From Neocallimastix lanati (nom. inval.) (taxonomy: Eukaryota > Neocallimastigomycota > Neocallimastigomycetes > Neocallimastigales > Neocallimastigaceae): 64,000 nucleotides of DNA. Location of the stretch: positions 280,001 to 344,000 of the forward strand of contig JACVTC010000038.1 of the NCBI GenBank assembly GCA_016946835.1. The letters run 5' to 3'. The notes under the pieces were generated by a model, which ran no database searches, was not told the DNA's origin, and was given only the letters and a program-made list of their open reading frames with translations. Position numbers and translations under genes: made by a program. Positions 25,171 through 36,168 of the stretch are shown here, piece by piece; position 1 is the stretch's first letter; each line of letters opens with the position of its first letter.

Positions 25171-25666
25171 ATTGATTAATATAATATTTATATTCAAATA
25201 TTTTATTCTCCTTAAATAAGAAGATATAAATACAATTATAAATGGATACTCTATTAATAAGGCTAAATAATAAAAACGAAATAAAAATAAATTAATATAA
25301 ATAAAAATAAGAACAAAATAAAAAATAAAAAATAATATAAAAAACTAATAATAATATAAAAATAAAAATAAAATAAATAATAATTTTAATAAAAAATATA
25401 AAATTAAATCCTAAATATTTTTTTTGAAATAATCTAATGAAAAAACAAAAAAAAAAAAAAAGAAAAGAATAATGTAGAATGAAAAAATTATATATAATTT
25501 AATATGTATTATTTTTTTATCTAATATATTATATTAAGTTATTCGCATAGATTAAAATAAAAAATAATAATAAAAATAATAAAAATTTATAAACATTCTA
25601 CAAAGTTGTTTTTTTTTTTTAAAAAATAAAAATAAAAATAAAAATAAATTACTTGCAATTAGAAAT

Positions 25667-25719
<53 letters not shown>

Positions 25720-25959
25720 CAAAGGTTGAATTTTTTTTATATATCAAAAGAATAAAATATACATTCGAATAAAAATTTGAATTTAAAAAAAAAAAATGTG
25801 AATTGTTTTGTTAAAGAATAAGAAACAGAAAAAAAAAAAAAAAAAAAGATGAAGAGAAATTTTAAAATATATTGGATATTTTTATATTTTAATTTTTTTT
25901 CTGTTTTGTTTTATTTACTTTACTTTTCTTCATTATTATTATAATATTGTTATTAATAA
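25171..25959. other. AT-rich spacer with long poly-A
   Basis: 3' flank of the V-ATPase gene: AAATAAAA words, an A tract at about 25672-25718 and shorter ones at 25446 and 25832. No gene seen. Confidence 0.6.
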
Positions 25960-26180
25960 TGTAGCAAATAGGAATGTCAACGTTGAAAATGCAGTAAGAC
26001 AGGCTAGCAGACGTCAATGCCTCTGAAAGGAGAAAACCTTAATTTCTTTTCAGATCGTCAATTCAAACCCTAATAAGGAATAAAAATTCCTTTTAAACAG
26101 AAATCTTATAATATGGAGGTGAAATTCGTTGCCTATGGACTTTTTTCCAAATTTATTTATACACTTCATTTTAAATATTG
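25960..26180 (+). mobile_element. LINE 3'-end relic (second subfamily)
   Basis: Begins inside the ORF end (VNVENAVRQASRR, comparable with KSVDVVTIRQRR in the 6981 ORF and SVNAEETVRQVSRAS at 27140), then a stop and a 3' UTR (CCTCTGAAAGGAGAAAA, GAAATTCGTTGCCTATGGAC). It is homologous to 5248-5515. Only about 220 bp remain. Confidence 0.65.
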
Positions 26181-26286
26181 CTTTTATTTCACATTACTAT
26201 TCTAAATATCATTATGTTCAAATTGGACAAATAATGTTTATTTTTTTTTTATTCATTGAGTATTTTTTATAATAAAAATAAAAATA

Positions 26287-26354
26287 AAAATTAAATAAAA
26301 ATTCATAAAATAAATGAATTAATAAATAAAATTAAAGTTCTCAATAATTGCTGT

Positions 26355-26387
<33 letters not shown>

Positions 26388-26395
26388 TAATAATA
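26287..26395. repeat. Inverted repeat, left arm
   Basis: The reverse complement of this segment matches 27510-27637 with one visible single-base indel (CAGCAATTATTG versus CAGCATTATTG). Core landmarks: TTCATAAAATAAATGAATTA and AAGTTCTCAATAATTGCTG. The arms enclose the LINE relic 26455-27452. Confidence 0.88.
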
Positions 26396-26401
26396 ATTTT
26401 A

Positions 26402-26454
<53 letters not shown>

Positions 26455-26455
<1 letters not shown>

Positions 26456-27452
26456 GCTGGTCAACCAATCCCAATAATTAAATGTTATACCTATTTAGGT
26501 ATACCATTTGATAAAAGCTTATCGTTGAACCCTATTATTAAATTACTTAACTCTAAAGTTACTAAAGCTCTCTTTTCTGTTAGTAAATTTCTTTCAAATT
26601 CCAAAATAGATCAAATGTGTCCTAATTTTTGTCCCTGTTGTAAAAGTAATAAACAATGGATAAGTCATTGGTTAATTGATTGTCCTTTTTTCAATCATAT
26701 TCATAGTAAAGTTAATGATAAAATTTTATTTTTATATAATGCTTTTTATCGTGGCAACCTAACAAATGATATAGTTAATAGTAATAATGATAATAGTAAT
26801 AGTAATAATAGTAATAGTAATAATAGTAATAGTAATAATAGTAATAGTAATAATATATTTTTAGTAATGTTAGTAATAGTATTGAAAATAATGTGTATAT
26901 TGATTCTAGTGTGTGTGAAAAAATGTTTAATTTCCTTCTTGGAGGTCGAAGTATTAATAACAGTATAAGGGAATGGAAGGATCTATTTAAGTGCCAGATG
27001 AAATCAGGTGCTGATTCTGATACTCCGTTCTTGGTGGTTACTGCGGCACTTCTCCAATCGATTATACCTATTGCTATTAGCCAGCAATGGTCTTTGTTCA
27101 ATAGGTTCAAATCGAATCGTACCACTACTACCAAGAGCGTCAATGCTGAAGAAACAGTAAGACAGGTCAGCAGGGCTAGCGCAACCAATGAAGATCATAA
27201 TTTCGTATCTTAAAATTAGGATTAACATTGCGAAGTCAAAATTAATTATTATACTTCAGTATAATAATGCCCTTGTGAAGTCTTACAGATATTAATTAAA
27301 TGAAACTAGAATATATTATACCATTATTTTATTTTATTTTTGTTTTATTTTTTGTTTATTTTTTTATCTTTTTTTATTATTTTATTACATGTATTTTATC
27401 ATATATTTAATTAATAAAGATGAAACAAGTTTGCAGCCGTTAAAAAAAAAAA
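26455..27452 (+). pseudogene. LINE RT relic with internal deletion
   Basis: Fragment of a LINE polyprotein. It starts at the RT thumb (KCYTYLGIPFDKSLSLNPII, cf. QYTYLGIPFNESLDLKPII in the intact copy), loses about 200 residues after FLSNSK, and resumes at the CCHC knuckle (CPNFCPCC...HWLIDCP). An in-frame (AATAGTAATAGTAAT)n expansion (about 26770-26860) encodes Asn/Ser. The frame then shifts and continues from about 26890 as CEKMFNFLLGGRSINNSI... to SVNAEETVRQVSRAS and a stop at 27211-27213. The 3' UTR ends with AATAAAG and poly-A at 27442-27452. It is dead because of truncation, deletion and frameshift, but still readable, so moderately young. Confidence 0.85.
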
Positions 27453-28070
<618 letters not shown>

Positions 28071-28289
28071 AATATATTAATAATAAATATTAAAATTTTA
28101 CATATATTTACTTTATTTTTAATATTTTTTTATTTAAGTATTATTAAATTAATAGATGTTCAGACTGTGAAACCTTTTTTAAAATTTATTAACTAAATTT
28201 TGATATTTATTAATAATTTCTGTCTGTTTCTAAACTTTGAAATCAAGATTATACCATAATTCAAAATATTTAAAATAGTCCTTTTGAAG

Positions 28290-29410
28290 TTCAAATTTAT
28301 CAAAACTAATTAGTTCACTTGATCTTTTGGATTAATACAATCATTATGTATAGCGACATACTTTGTTGATTACCAAACATCAAATTTTGGTTATTTTGGG
28401 GAGTTATTGGCATAATACTATTATTAGGCAATGGTTGTATTTACAGGATGTGGTTGAATTGATAATGGCTGTGGATGATGATGAGAGTGAGATTGGTTTT
28501 TGTCGTTGGTTTGGTGGTAGCATTCGATAGTTCATATATTGATTATTCTGATTTGACTGCTGAGGTTGTATTGTTTTTCCATGGTGTTGTGATAACTGAG
28601 GTTGTATTTGGCTAAACGGCATTGATGATAAATTATTTTGAAATTTATTAGTATTATTGTTATTACTACTACTACCTCTATTATTATTATCATCATCATT
28701 ATCATTATGTTCATTATTACTTAGGTTATTCTTATTAGTAATTGATGATTTATTAGATGAATCTTTATTACTATAATTATATTAATATTACCATTGTTAC
28801 TGTTAATGATAGTATTGTTATTATTCATTTCATCATTCACATTATTGTTTATGTTACTATTATTGCTACTAATTTTATTATTGCTATTAATTTCATTTTT
28901 TCCATTATCATTATTTTTTGTTATTCGTTTTACTTTATTATTATAGTTATTTTCATTATTATAGTTGGCTTTTCCTCCATTTATTTTACTAATATTAGTA
29001 GTATTACTATTATAATTATTACTGGTATTATTATTTTTTATTGTTTTATAGTTATTTATATTATTTTCTATTATTTTCATTGCTACTTTTATTACCAACA
29101 TTATTATTATTATTATCATTTAGTGGAAGGTTTTATTGGAATTTGAATTTGAGAAATTCAAATTAGAATTATTATTTTTTTGTAGTATTTCCATTACTTG
29201 AATCATTGTTATTTAAGTTTCCATTTCCATTATCATTATTATTATTAGTATATTTGACAAAAAACGATTTTCAACTCAAATATCCTTTTTCCATTGAAGA
29301 AGAAGTTGTTATGGTTGACTTTTTTTGAACCGTTTGAAGGATTAGGAAAGGTTGAAGTCGATATAGCTTGTGTCATAACTAACGAACTATAAGTCGAAGT
29401 AAACATATTA
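28290..29410 (-). pseudogene. Broken Asn/Gln-rich protein gene
   Basis: On the minus strand an ATG at about 29408 opens MFTSTYSSLVMTQAIST, then FNGKRIFELK before a stop. Shifting frame continues into NGNGNLNNNDSSNGN, a long Asn-rich stretch (about 28700-29120), then MPFSQIQPQLSQHHGKT, QPQQSNQNNQYMNYRMLPPN, QPLSIQPHPVNTT and ITPQNNQNLMFGNQQSM in successive frames. The composition resembles the disordered part of a transcription factor or RNA-binding protein. At least three frame changes without obvious introns suggest a decayed gene; unseen introns could explain some of them. No domain was recognised. Confidence 0.5.
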
Positions 29411-30215
29411 TTACTTCAAATTATTAAATTCTAAAGTATTAATATAGTTAGGGTTTTATTATCATAAAATCATCACTTTTAATAATAAATCTTAATAATA
29501 AATAAATTAAAAAATTTTATATTGAGATAAAAAAATTGAAAATAATAATATAAAATAAAAATTAAAAATAGTAATTAATTAAAAAAAAAATAAATTATGG
29601 AAAAAGAAATAGTTTATTATTTAACATCATATTTCTAATATTAAAAATTGATCAGTAAAAAAAAAATAATAACTATTATTTTTATATTGATGAAGAAATT
29701 TTCTTTTTAATTCTCTAACTTAAATTTTAAAGAAATATATTACATAAAGATTTAACTTGATTAAATTTTATAAATTTTTATTTATTAAATAAAAATATAT
29801 AAAATTTTAAACTAAAATAATATATATCTTGTTAAAATATATTATATTCTATCCTAAATATGAATTTATCATATATTTTAATTTCTTATTAATATGTTCA
29901 TACATCACATCAAATCATTAACTACATATATTACCTAATAATAATTTAATATATCTATATTTACATAAATAATTACACTATAATAATAAAAATATAGGTT
30001 CAAATAAACAACACTTTATTATCAAAATTTAAATGAAAATTACACAAATTTCACTACTTTTCTATTTAAAAATCTTTCATAATTAAAAAAAAAATTCAAA
30101 AATTTAATAATCTTATTAATTAATTTTATATTACACAAAGAAATCAAAAAATTTAAAACTTTAAATAATAATAAATTTTATTGTTAAATAAATTTTTAAT
30201 CATTTTTCTTTTATA
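29411..30215. other. AT-rich spacer
   Basis: No gene or structured repeat recognised; A/T tracts only. Confidence 0.5.
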
Positions 30216-30560
30216 ATGGTGGAATATTTTGATGAAGAAGATGACAAAAATGAAGAAGATGACAATAATAGAAGATACTCCTCCAATAGGAAGATATTTC
30301 TATTGTTTTTAGCAAAAAGCAAGCTAATAAATTACCTCCTTATCGTCCAGTTGACTATAAAATTGTACTACAAAAAGACGCTATCTTACAATATGGTTTA
30401 ACCTACCCTATTTCTGATGAATAATTAAAAGTTCTAAAAGGATATATTAAAGAAAATTTAAAAAGAGGGTTTATTGGACCATCTGAATTACCCGCTGGTT
30501 ATCCAATATTATTTCAAAAAAAGAAAGATAATACTTTAATAATATACATTAACTAATATA
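30216..30560 (+). pseudogene. Ty3/gypsy reverse-transcriptase N-terminal fragment
   Basis: Reads (one frame change) EDISIVFSKKQANKLPPYRP, DYKIVLQKDA, LTYPISDE[16 protein letters not shown], [20 protein letters not shown] and [10 protein letters not shown]-stop. This is the classic start of a chromovirus-like gypsy RT (PPHRP..DH.I, PLSP.EL, I.PS.SPA..PVLFVKKKDG). Everything upstream and downstream of about 100 residues is gone, and it abuts a copia relic. Dead fragment. Confidence 0.8.
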
Positions 30561-30589
30561 TAAAATTAAAAATTTAAAAAATTTAAAAA

Positions 30590-32355
30590 TAATTGACAAT
30601 AATTATTTACAATATTTAAATGACCTAAATAACCTGTTTGAATAACATCAAACAAAATGCTAAAATTTTAAAAAAGGATCCAATGGATGAAGAAACCAAA
30701 CTTTTATATTCCTCAATCGAATCAGATGAAATAGGAATAAATTCTCCTCCAATTTATAATTTTTAAAATCTCACTGATTAAATAGATGAACTATATAGAA
30801 GATATGATTTCTTTCAAAAGGCGAATATATTGAAATATTCCAATAATATTCCTATTGATTTTAATATTAATAATATTAATAGAAGTAAATTAAAGTTTAA
30901 TAAAAATTCAAATAGAGAAGATTACTGTCATATCGGTAAAACCAAAGGTAATTCTACCGATTTCTGTAAATTTAATTCTTTAACTAAAGAAAATAATAAA
31001 ATCAATAAGAATAATAATAATTATAAAAATAAGAATAATAAAAATAAATTTTATTCAAGAAATAACAAAAAAAAATTATCATCCTGGTAATATAAACGAA
31101 AGCATTAATGATAATGAAACATGTGATTCTGATGATCCTATAGGCAGTGAAACTGAAAATGAAGATGAATCTTATAAATTTAACAGGAAAATTACAGCCA
31201 TTGTTAATTGTAACAACGCTAATATTAAAAAATAAAATTAATAATAATCCTACACATTGGATTATTGACAGTGGTACTGTTATTAATTTAACTAATGAAT
31301 AAAACAATTTAAAGAATAAAAATGATGTCATTAATAAAAATATTATATATCCAAATGGTAAATTAGATAAAATTTAATGTAAAGGTACATATAATAGCTA
31401 ATTTAAAAATAATATATTTATTTTATCTAATGTTTATAACGTCAAATATCAAAAATAATTTAATTTCAACACATTCTATACTAAAAAATGGCTGTAAAAA
31501 TGATTATGGAAAATAAAAAAAACCTTTTTACTATTAATATAGCTAATAAGCCATTAGAACTTATACACAGATGTTGTAGGAAAACTCGAAAACTCCTACA
31601 ATGATTTTAATTATTATGTTACTTTTCTTGATGACTATTCAAGAAAAATACTAGGTATACTTAATTAAAAATAAATCGGATGCTTATGATATTTTTTCTA
31701 AATTTATTAAATTTATTTTAAAATACAACCAATTATAAAATTATTAGTATTAAATTACCAAATATATCAATAAAAATATTTCAAATCTTTTGGACTCTCA
31801 TAGTATTAATTTTGTTCATTCTACCCTCTGGTAATCCTCAACAAAATGGAAGTGCTGAATGTTTGAATCAAACTTTAAATAATTATGTTAAAACTTTATT
31901 AAATTCTGCTAAACTTCCTCTCAAATTTTGGGATTCTGCTATTCTTTGCGCCGTGTAATTATATAATATTAATCACATCAAAGTATAGATTATAAAATTT
32001 CCAATGAAGTATTTTTTAATAATCCTGTTGATATTACTCATCTTAAAAGTTTTTGGTTGTAAGACTTTCTTCTTTAAAAATCACATTTCCAATATGTTTT
32101 AAAATAATTCCAAACCTTGAATTTTCTTAGGTTATGCATCTGATTCTCTTGTTTATAAAATCTTAGATTTATCTACTAATTCTATTATTACCGCTAGAGA
32201 TGTTTATTTCATGGAAGATATACCCGGTACTATTAATAGTCCATTTTTTTGTAATAAATATATTGATTTCAATATTAATTTCAAGGATTTATCAATTGAA
32301 GGGAAAGACAATAATTATAATTGTTACAATAATAATGAATATAATAATAATAACG

Positions 32356-32391
<36 letters not shown>

Positions 32392-33360
32392 TGAATATTA
32401 ATAATAATTATAATAAATATAATAATATGAATATGAAAAGATCTTTTGATGAAGAAAGTGATTCTGGAAGTAATAACGAAAAAAAAATATGATATTAATA
32501 AATTAAAAGGTAAATATAAAATATCTAAGGAATCAAAGGCTAATAAAGTAATAGGAATAAACAGTTATAAAAATAACGAAGAATGTAAAATAAATCAAAT
32601 TGATTTAATTAATAAAAATATTGAAAAATATGGAATGAATAAAACAAAACAGATTAAAACCCCATGTATTAAAATATCGGAATTTGAAAGAGAAAATTCT
32701 GATTTAATAAATTCAAGTGAATATAAAACTCTTTTAGGTACTTTATTGTATATAGCTGTAAAATCCTGACCGGATATTGCTTTCGCATTTAACCAGGCAT
32801 CCAGAGAATGTGAAAATCCAACTGAAGCTCATTAAAAATTTCTTATACGTATTCTCCAATATTTAAAATGTACTAAAAACAAATCCATAATAATAAATTT
32901 ATAGGCTATTCTGATTCTGACTTTGCAAGCGATGAAAAATCTAGAAGATCAACTAGTGGATATGTATTTTTGCTTGGTGATAACGCGATCTCATAAAAAT
33001 ATCAACTTCAGAAAAACGTTATTTTATCAACAGCTGAAGCAGAATTTGAAAGTCTCACCAAATGTGTAAAACAGGACTCTGGTTTAAAACTTATTTAAAG
33101 AAATGTTCAATAAGGAAATAAAAATTAAATTTTGGTTGGATAACAAAGTATCTATTGCGATAGCTCAAAATATAAATTCCAAAGGTCGTTGTAAACATAT
33201 TGATACTAGATATAAGTTCATATAAGATGAAATAATTAATAACAATATAAAAATGAAATATATATCAATACAGAAGACTATGTTTGCTGATCCTTTAACT
33301 ATAAACAACGTCGGTATTAAAATGACCAAATTCACAAACTTAATATTTAAAAATTAAAAG
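30590..33360 (+). mobile_element. Ty1/copia retrotransposon relic
   Basis: Decayed copia polyprotein read across all three frames. Gag zinc-knuckle remnant YCHIGKTKGNSTDFCKF (about 30925-30975); protease HWIIDSGTVINLTNE (about 31255-31300); integrase TDVVGKLENSYNDFNYYVTF then LDDYSRK (about 31570), NPQQNGSAECLNQTLNNYVK (about 31830), PLKFWDSAILCA, LGYASDSLVYKI and VYFMEDIPG (about 32200). An Asn-rich insert follows, then the end of RT (KYGMNKTKQIKTPC, SEYKTLLGTLLYIA, PDIAFAFNQASRECENPTEAH) and RNase H (FWLDNKVSIAIAQN, CKHIDTRYKF, MFADPLT) to about 33355. The RT palm (about 800 bp) is missing between 32220 and 32600. Stops are mostly TAA. No LTRs were seen. Confidence 0.88.
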
Positions 33361-35898
33361 AAAAAAAAATATTAATAATATTATATGAAAAAAAAATTAT
33401 ATAATGCTTAATAATTGAATATATGGAAAAAATATATATATATATGTATATATATAATACTTATTAGGTGAAATGTTATGAATATACAATATTGTACATT
33501 GAAGTATTATAAATTTTATGAATGTATTAACATGTATGTAATAATATAAATAATTAATAATGAATAATATTTAATATTTGAGTCTTTTTTTATTATAAAA
33601 TATAAAATAATACTTAATAAATAAATATATAATGTTAATAATTACTGTGCATTACATTACATTACAACAATTAATTTATTAATAAATAAGGTTTATAACT
33701 TTAACACTTCCCAAATTTTTGAATTTAAAATTTTTAAATCAAGAAAAGTAATCAATAAGGTTTGATGAGTTTTTTGCATTCAATCGAAATTTAAAATGTT
33801 GTACAAATATCTTTTATAACATTTTAAGTATTTATAAAAAAATAGAAAAGATTTATCTTTTTATATTATTTTTTTTATAAAATATTTTATAAGAAAATAT
33901 ATTATTTTTAAATGTTTAAAAAATAAAATATTTATTTAATTATTTATTATTCATAATAAATTGTTTATCTATTTATTTATTATATATTTAATTATTTATT
34001 CTAGTATTTATCATTCAGTTTTTTTAATTATTCATTTTATTTAAAAAGTATTTTTAAGAATATATGATGTTTAAAAAAGATAAATATTCATTAAATTATT
34101 TAATTGTTATGAATAAATTGGTATTAATTATTCAGTTATATATATAAATATATTAAAAATAAAAATTTAAATTCAATTATTTTGTTGAAAATAAAGTTTA
34201 ATCTTATTTTATTATTAATTATATAGTTATACAAATTTATATATATTAAAATGTATATTATATTATTTTTAAATAATGAAGTTAACAAAGTAATTTTAAA
34301 TTGATCAATTTCCATTTAATTGTCAACATATTTATTATTTAAATTAATATTAATTATTTAGTTTTATGTTTATTTAGTTTTTTTTTTGTTGTTGTGAAAT
34401 GATAAATATTTAAAAACTTTTTTTTTTTTGTATGGTTTTATTTATTTCTATTCCTGATTATAATTTATTTGTTTATTTATTATTTATTAATTTATTATTT
34501 TTATTATTATTTATTATTATTATTATTGTTATTATTATTATTATTATTATTATTGTTATTATTATTATTATTATTAATTATTAATTATTAATTATTTAAT
34601 TATTATTTATTATTTATTATTTATTATTTATTATTTATTATTTATTAATGTTGCTATTGTTGCTATTGTTGTTTTTATTATTGTTGCTATTTTTAAAGTT
34701 AATATTATTTCGGAAATCATTTTATTAATCAATAGTATAAATAATAAAATAATAGTTCCCACATTTGGTTAGGAATTAATATTTTAATGTACAGACTTTA
34801 ACAAAGTCTTCTTTTTTTATTTTCAAATATTAAATCCTCTAAAAATTATTTAATATTATATTAAATATTTTAATATTAATAAAACTTTCCAAATAAAATT
34901 TTTCTTTTTTTTTTTTATTACTTATTTTATCCAATAAAATAATATCATAATAAATAAAAAAATAAATTAAAAATAAATTACATATCTATATGTATGTTAC
35001 TATTTTTATCTCAAAGATATTACAAGAATTGAAAATCTTCGAAGATACTGAAACAGATAGATATTTTTAAAAAAATTATCCAAAAAAAAGTGACTTTTGT
35101 ATAGTATTTTTACTATTATAAAAAAAATAATCAATAATATTAAAAATATTAATTAAATAAATTATATTAAAAATATTAAAAATAAATCAGTAATATTAAA
35201 ATATTAATATTTATTTATTTTATCTTATGTATTTATAAATTTAATATAAATTATAATAATATGCTTAAATAATGAAAATTTTAATATTAATTTTAATATT
35301 TTTTGAAAATTTATTTTAATATTTTTATAAATAATTTAATTTTAAATTTCATTAAATATATTATTTGAAACTATTTTTTAAAGATATTTTTCATTTAAAA
35401 AAAATATCCGTTGTATACTAATATTTTTACTACTAAAAAAAAAAAAAAAAAAAAAAAATTAAAATAAAAATTAAAGAATATTAAAAATATTAAAAATATT
35501 AAAAATACTAAAAATTAGATAAATTATATTAAAATTATTATAAATTTCATTAAGTCAGCATATTATCTATTGAATTTCTATATTTATTTTATCTTCATGT
35601 ATTTATAATTTTAATATATTTTTTTATTTTGCAACTATATTTTTAGAAATGCTTTTAAATTTTGTTTTCTCGATATTTATATTAATTATAATATTATAGT
35701 ATTATAGAATAGGAAATTAACAACTTAGAAATGTATTAAAATACTTTAATATTATGAACTTTTTTTTATATAAAAGAAATTATTTTTTTCTTCTTAAAAT
35801 TTTTACATTTTTATTTTTATTAGAAAGATAATTTAATAATAAGAATTTATAAATTCAAATAATATTAATATTATTATTTATAATAAAAATTTTATATA
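33361..35898. other. AT-rich spacer with simple repeats
   Basis: No gene seen. Contains ATT/TTG variants at 34500-34690, and a diverged direct duplication: about 35050-35260 resembles about 35385-35640 (both have GATATTTTT..., a TATACTAATATTTTTACTA-like stretch, AAATATTAAAAATATT runs, then TTTATTTTATCTT..ATGTATTTATAA). Confidence 0.45.
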
Positions 35899-36112
35899 CT
35901 AAGAGAAAAATTAAAAATTATTATATATATATATTAAAAGAAAAAATAATAGAAATTAAAAATTATTATATATATATATATTAAGAGAAAAAATAATAGA
36001 AATTAAAAATTATTATATATATATATATTAAGAGAAAAAATAATAGAAATTAAAAATTATTATATATATATATATATTAAGAGAAAAAATAATAAAAAAT
36101 AAAAATTATTAA
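35899..36112. repeat. ~47-bp tandem repeat, 4-5 copies
   Basis: Unit AAGAGAAAAAATAATAGAAA followed by TTAAAAATTATT and a TA run. Starts near 35900 (short), 35937, 35983, 36030 and 36079. The (TA)n part lengthens by about 2 bp from copy to copy. It lies 57-270 bp upstream of the receptor start codon, so it may overlap the promoter. Confidence 0.85.
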
Positions 36113-36168
36113 GCTTTTTATTAATCAAAAAAAAAAAAAAAAAAAAATTATATAAATAAAAAAAAATA

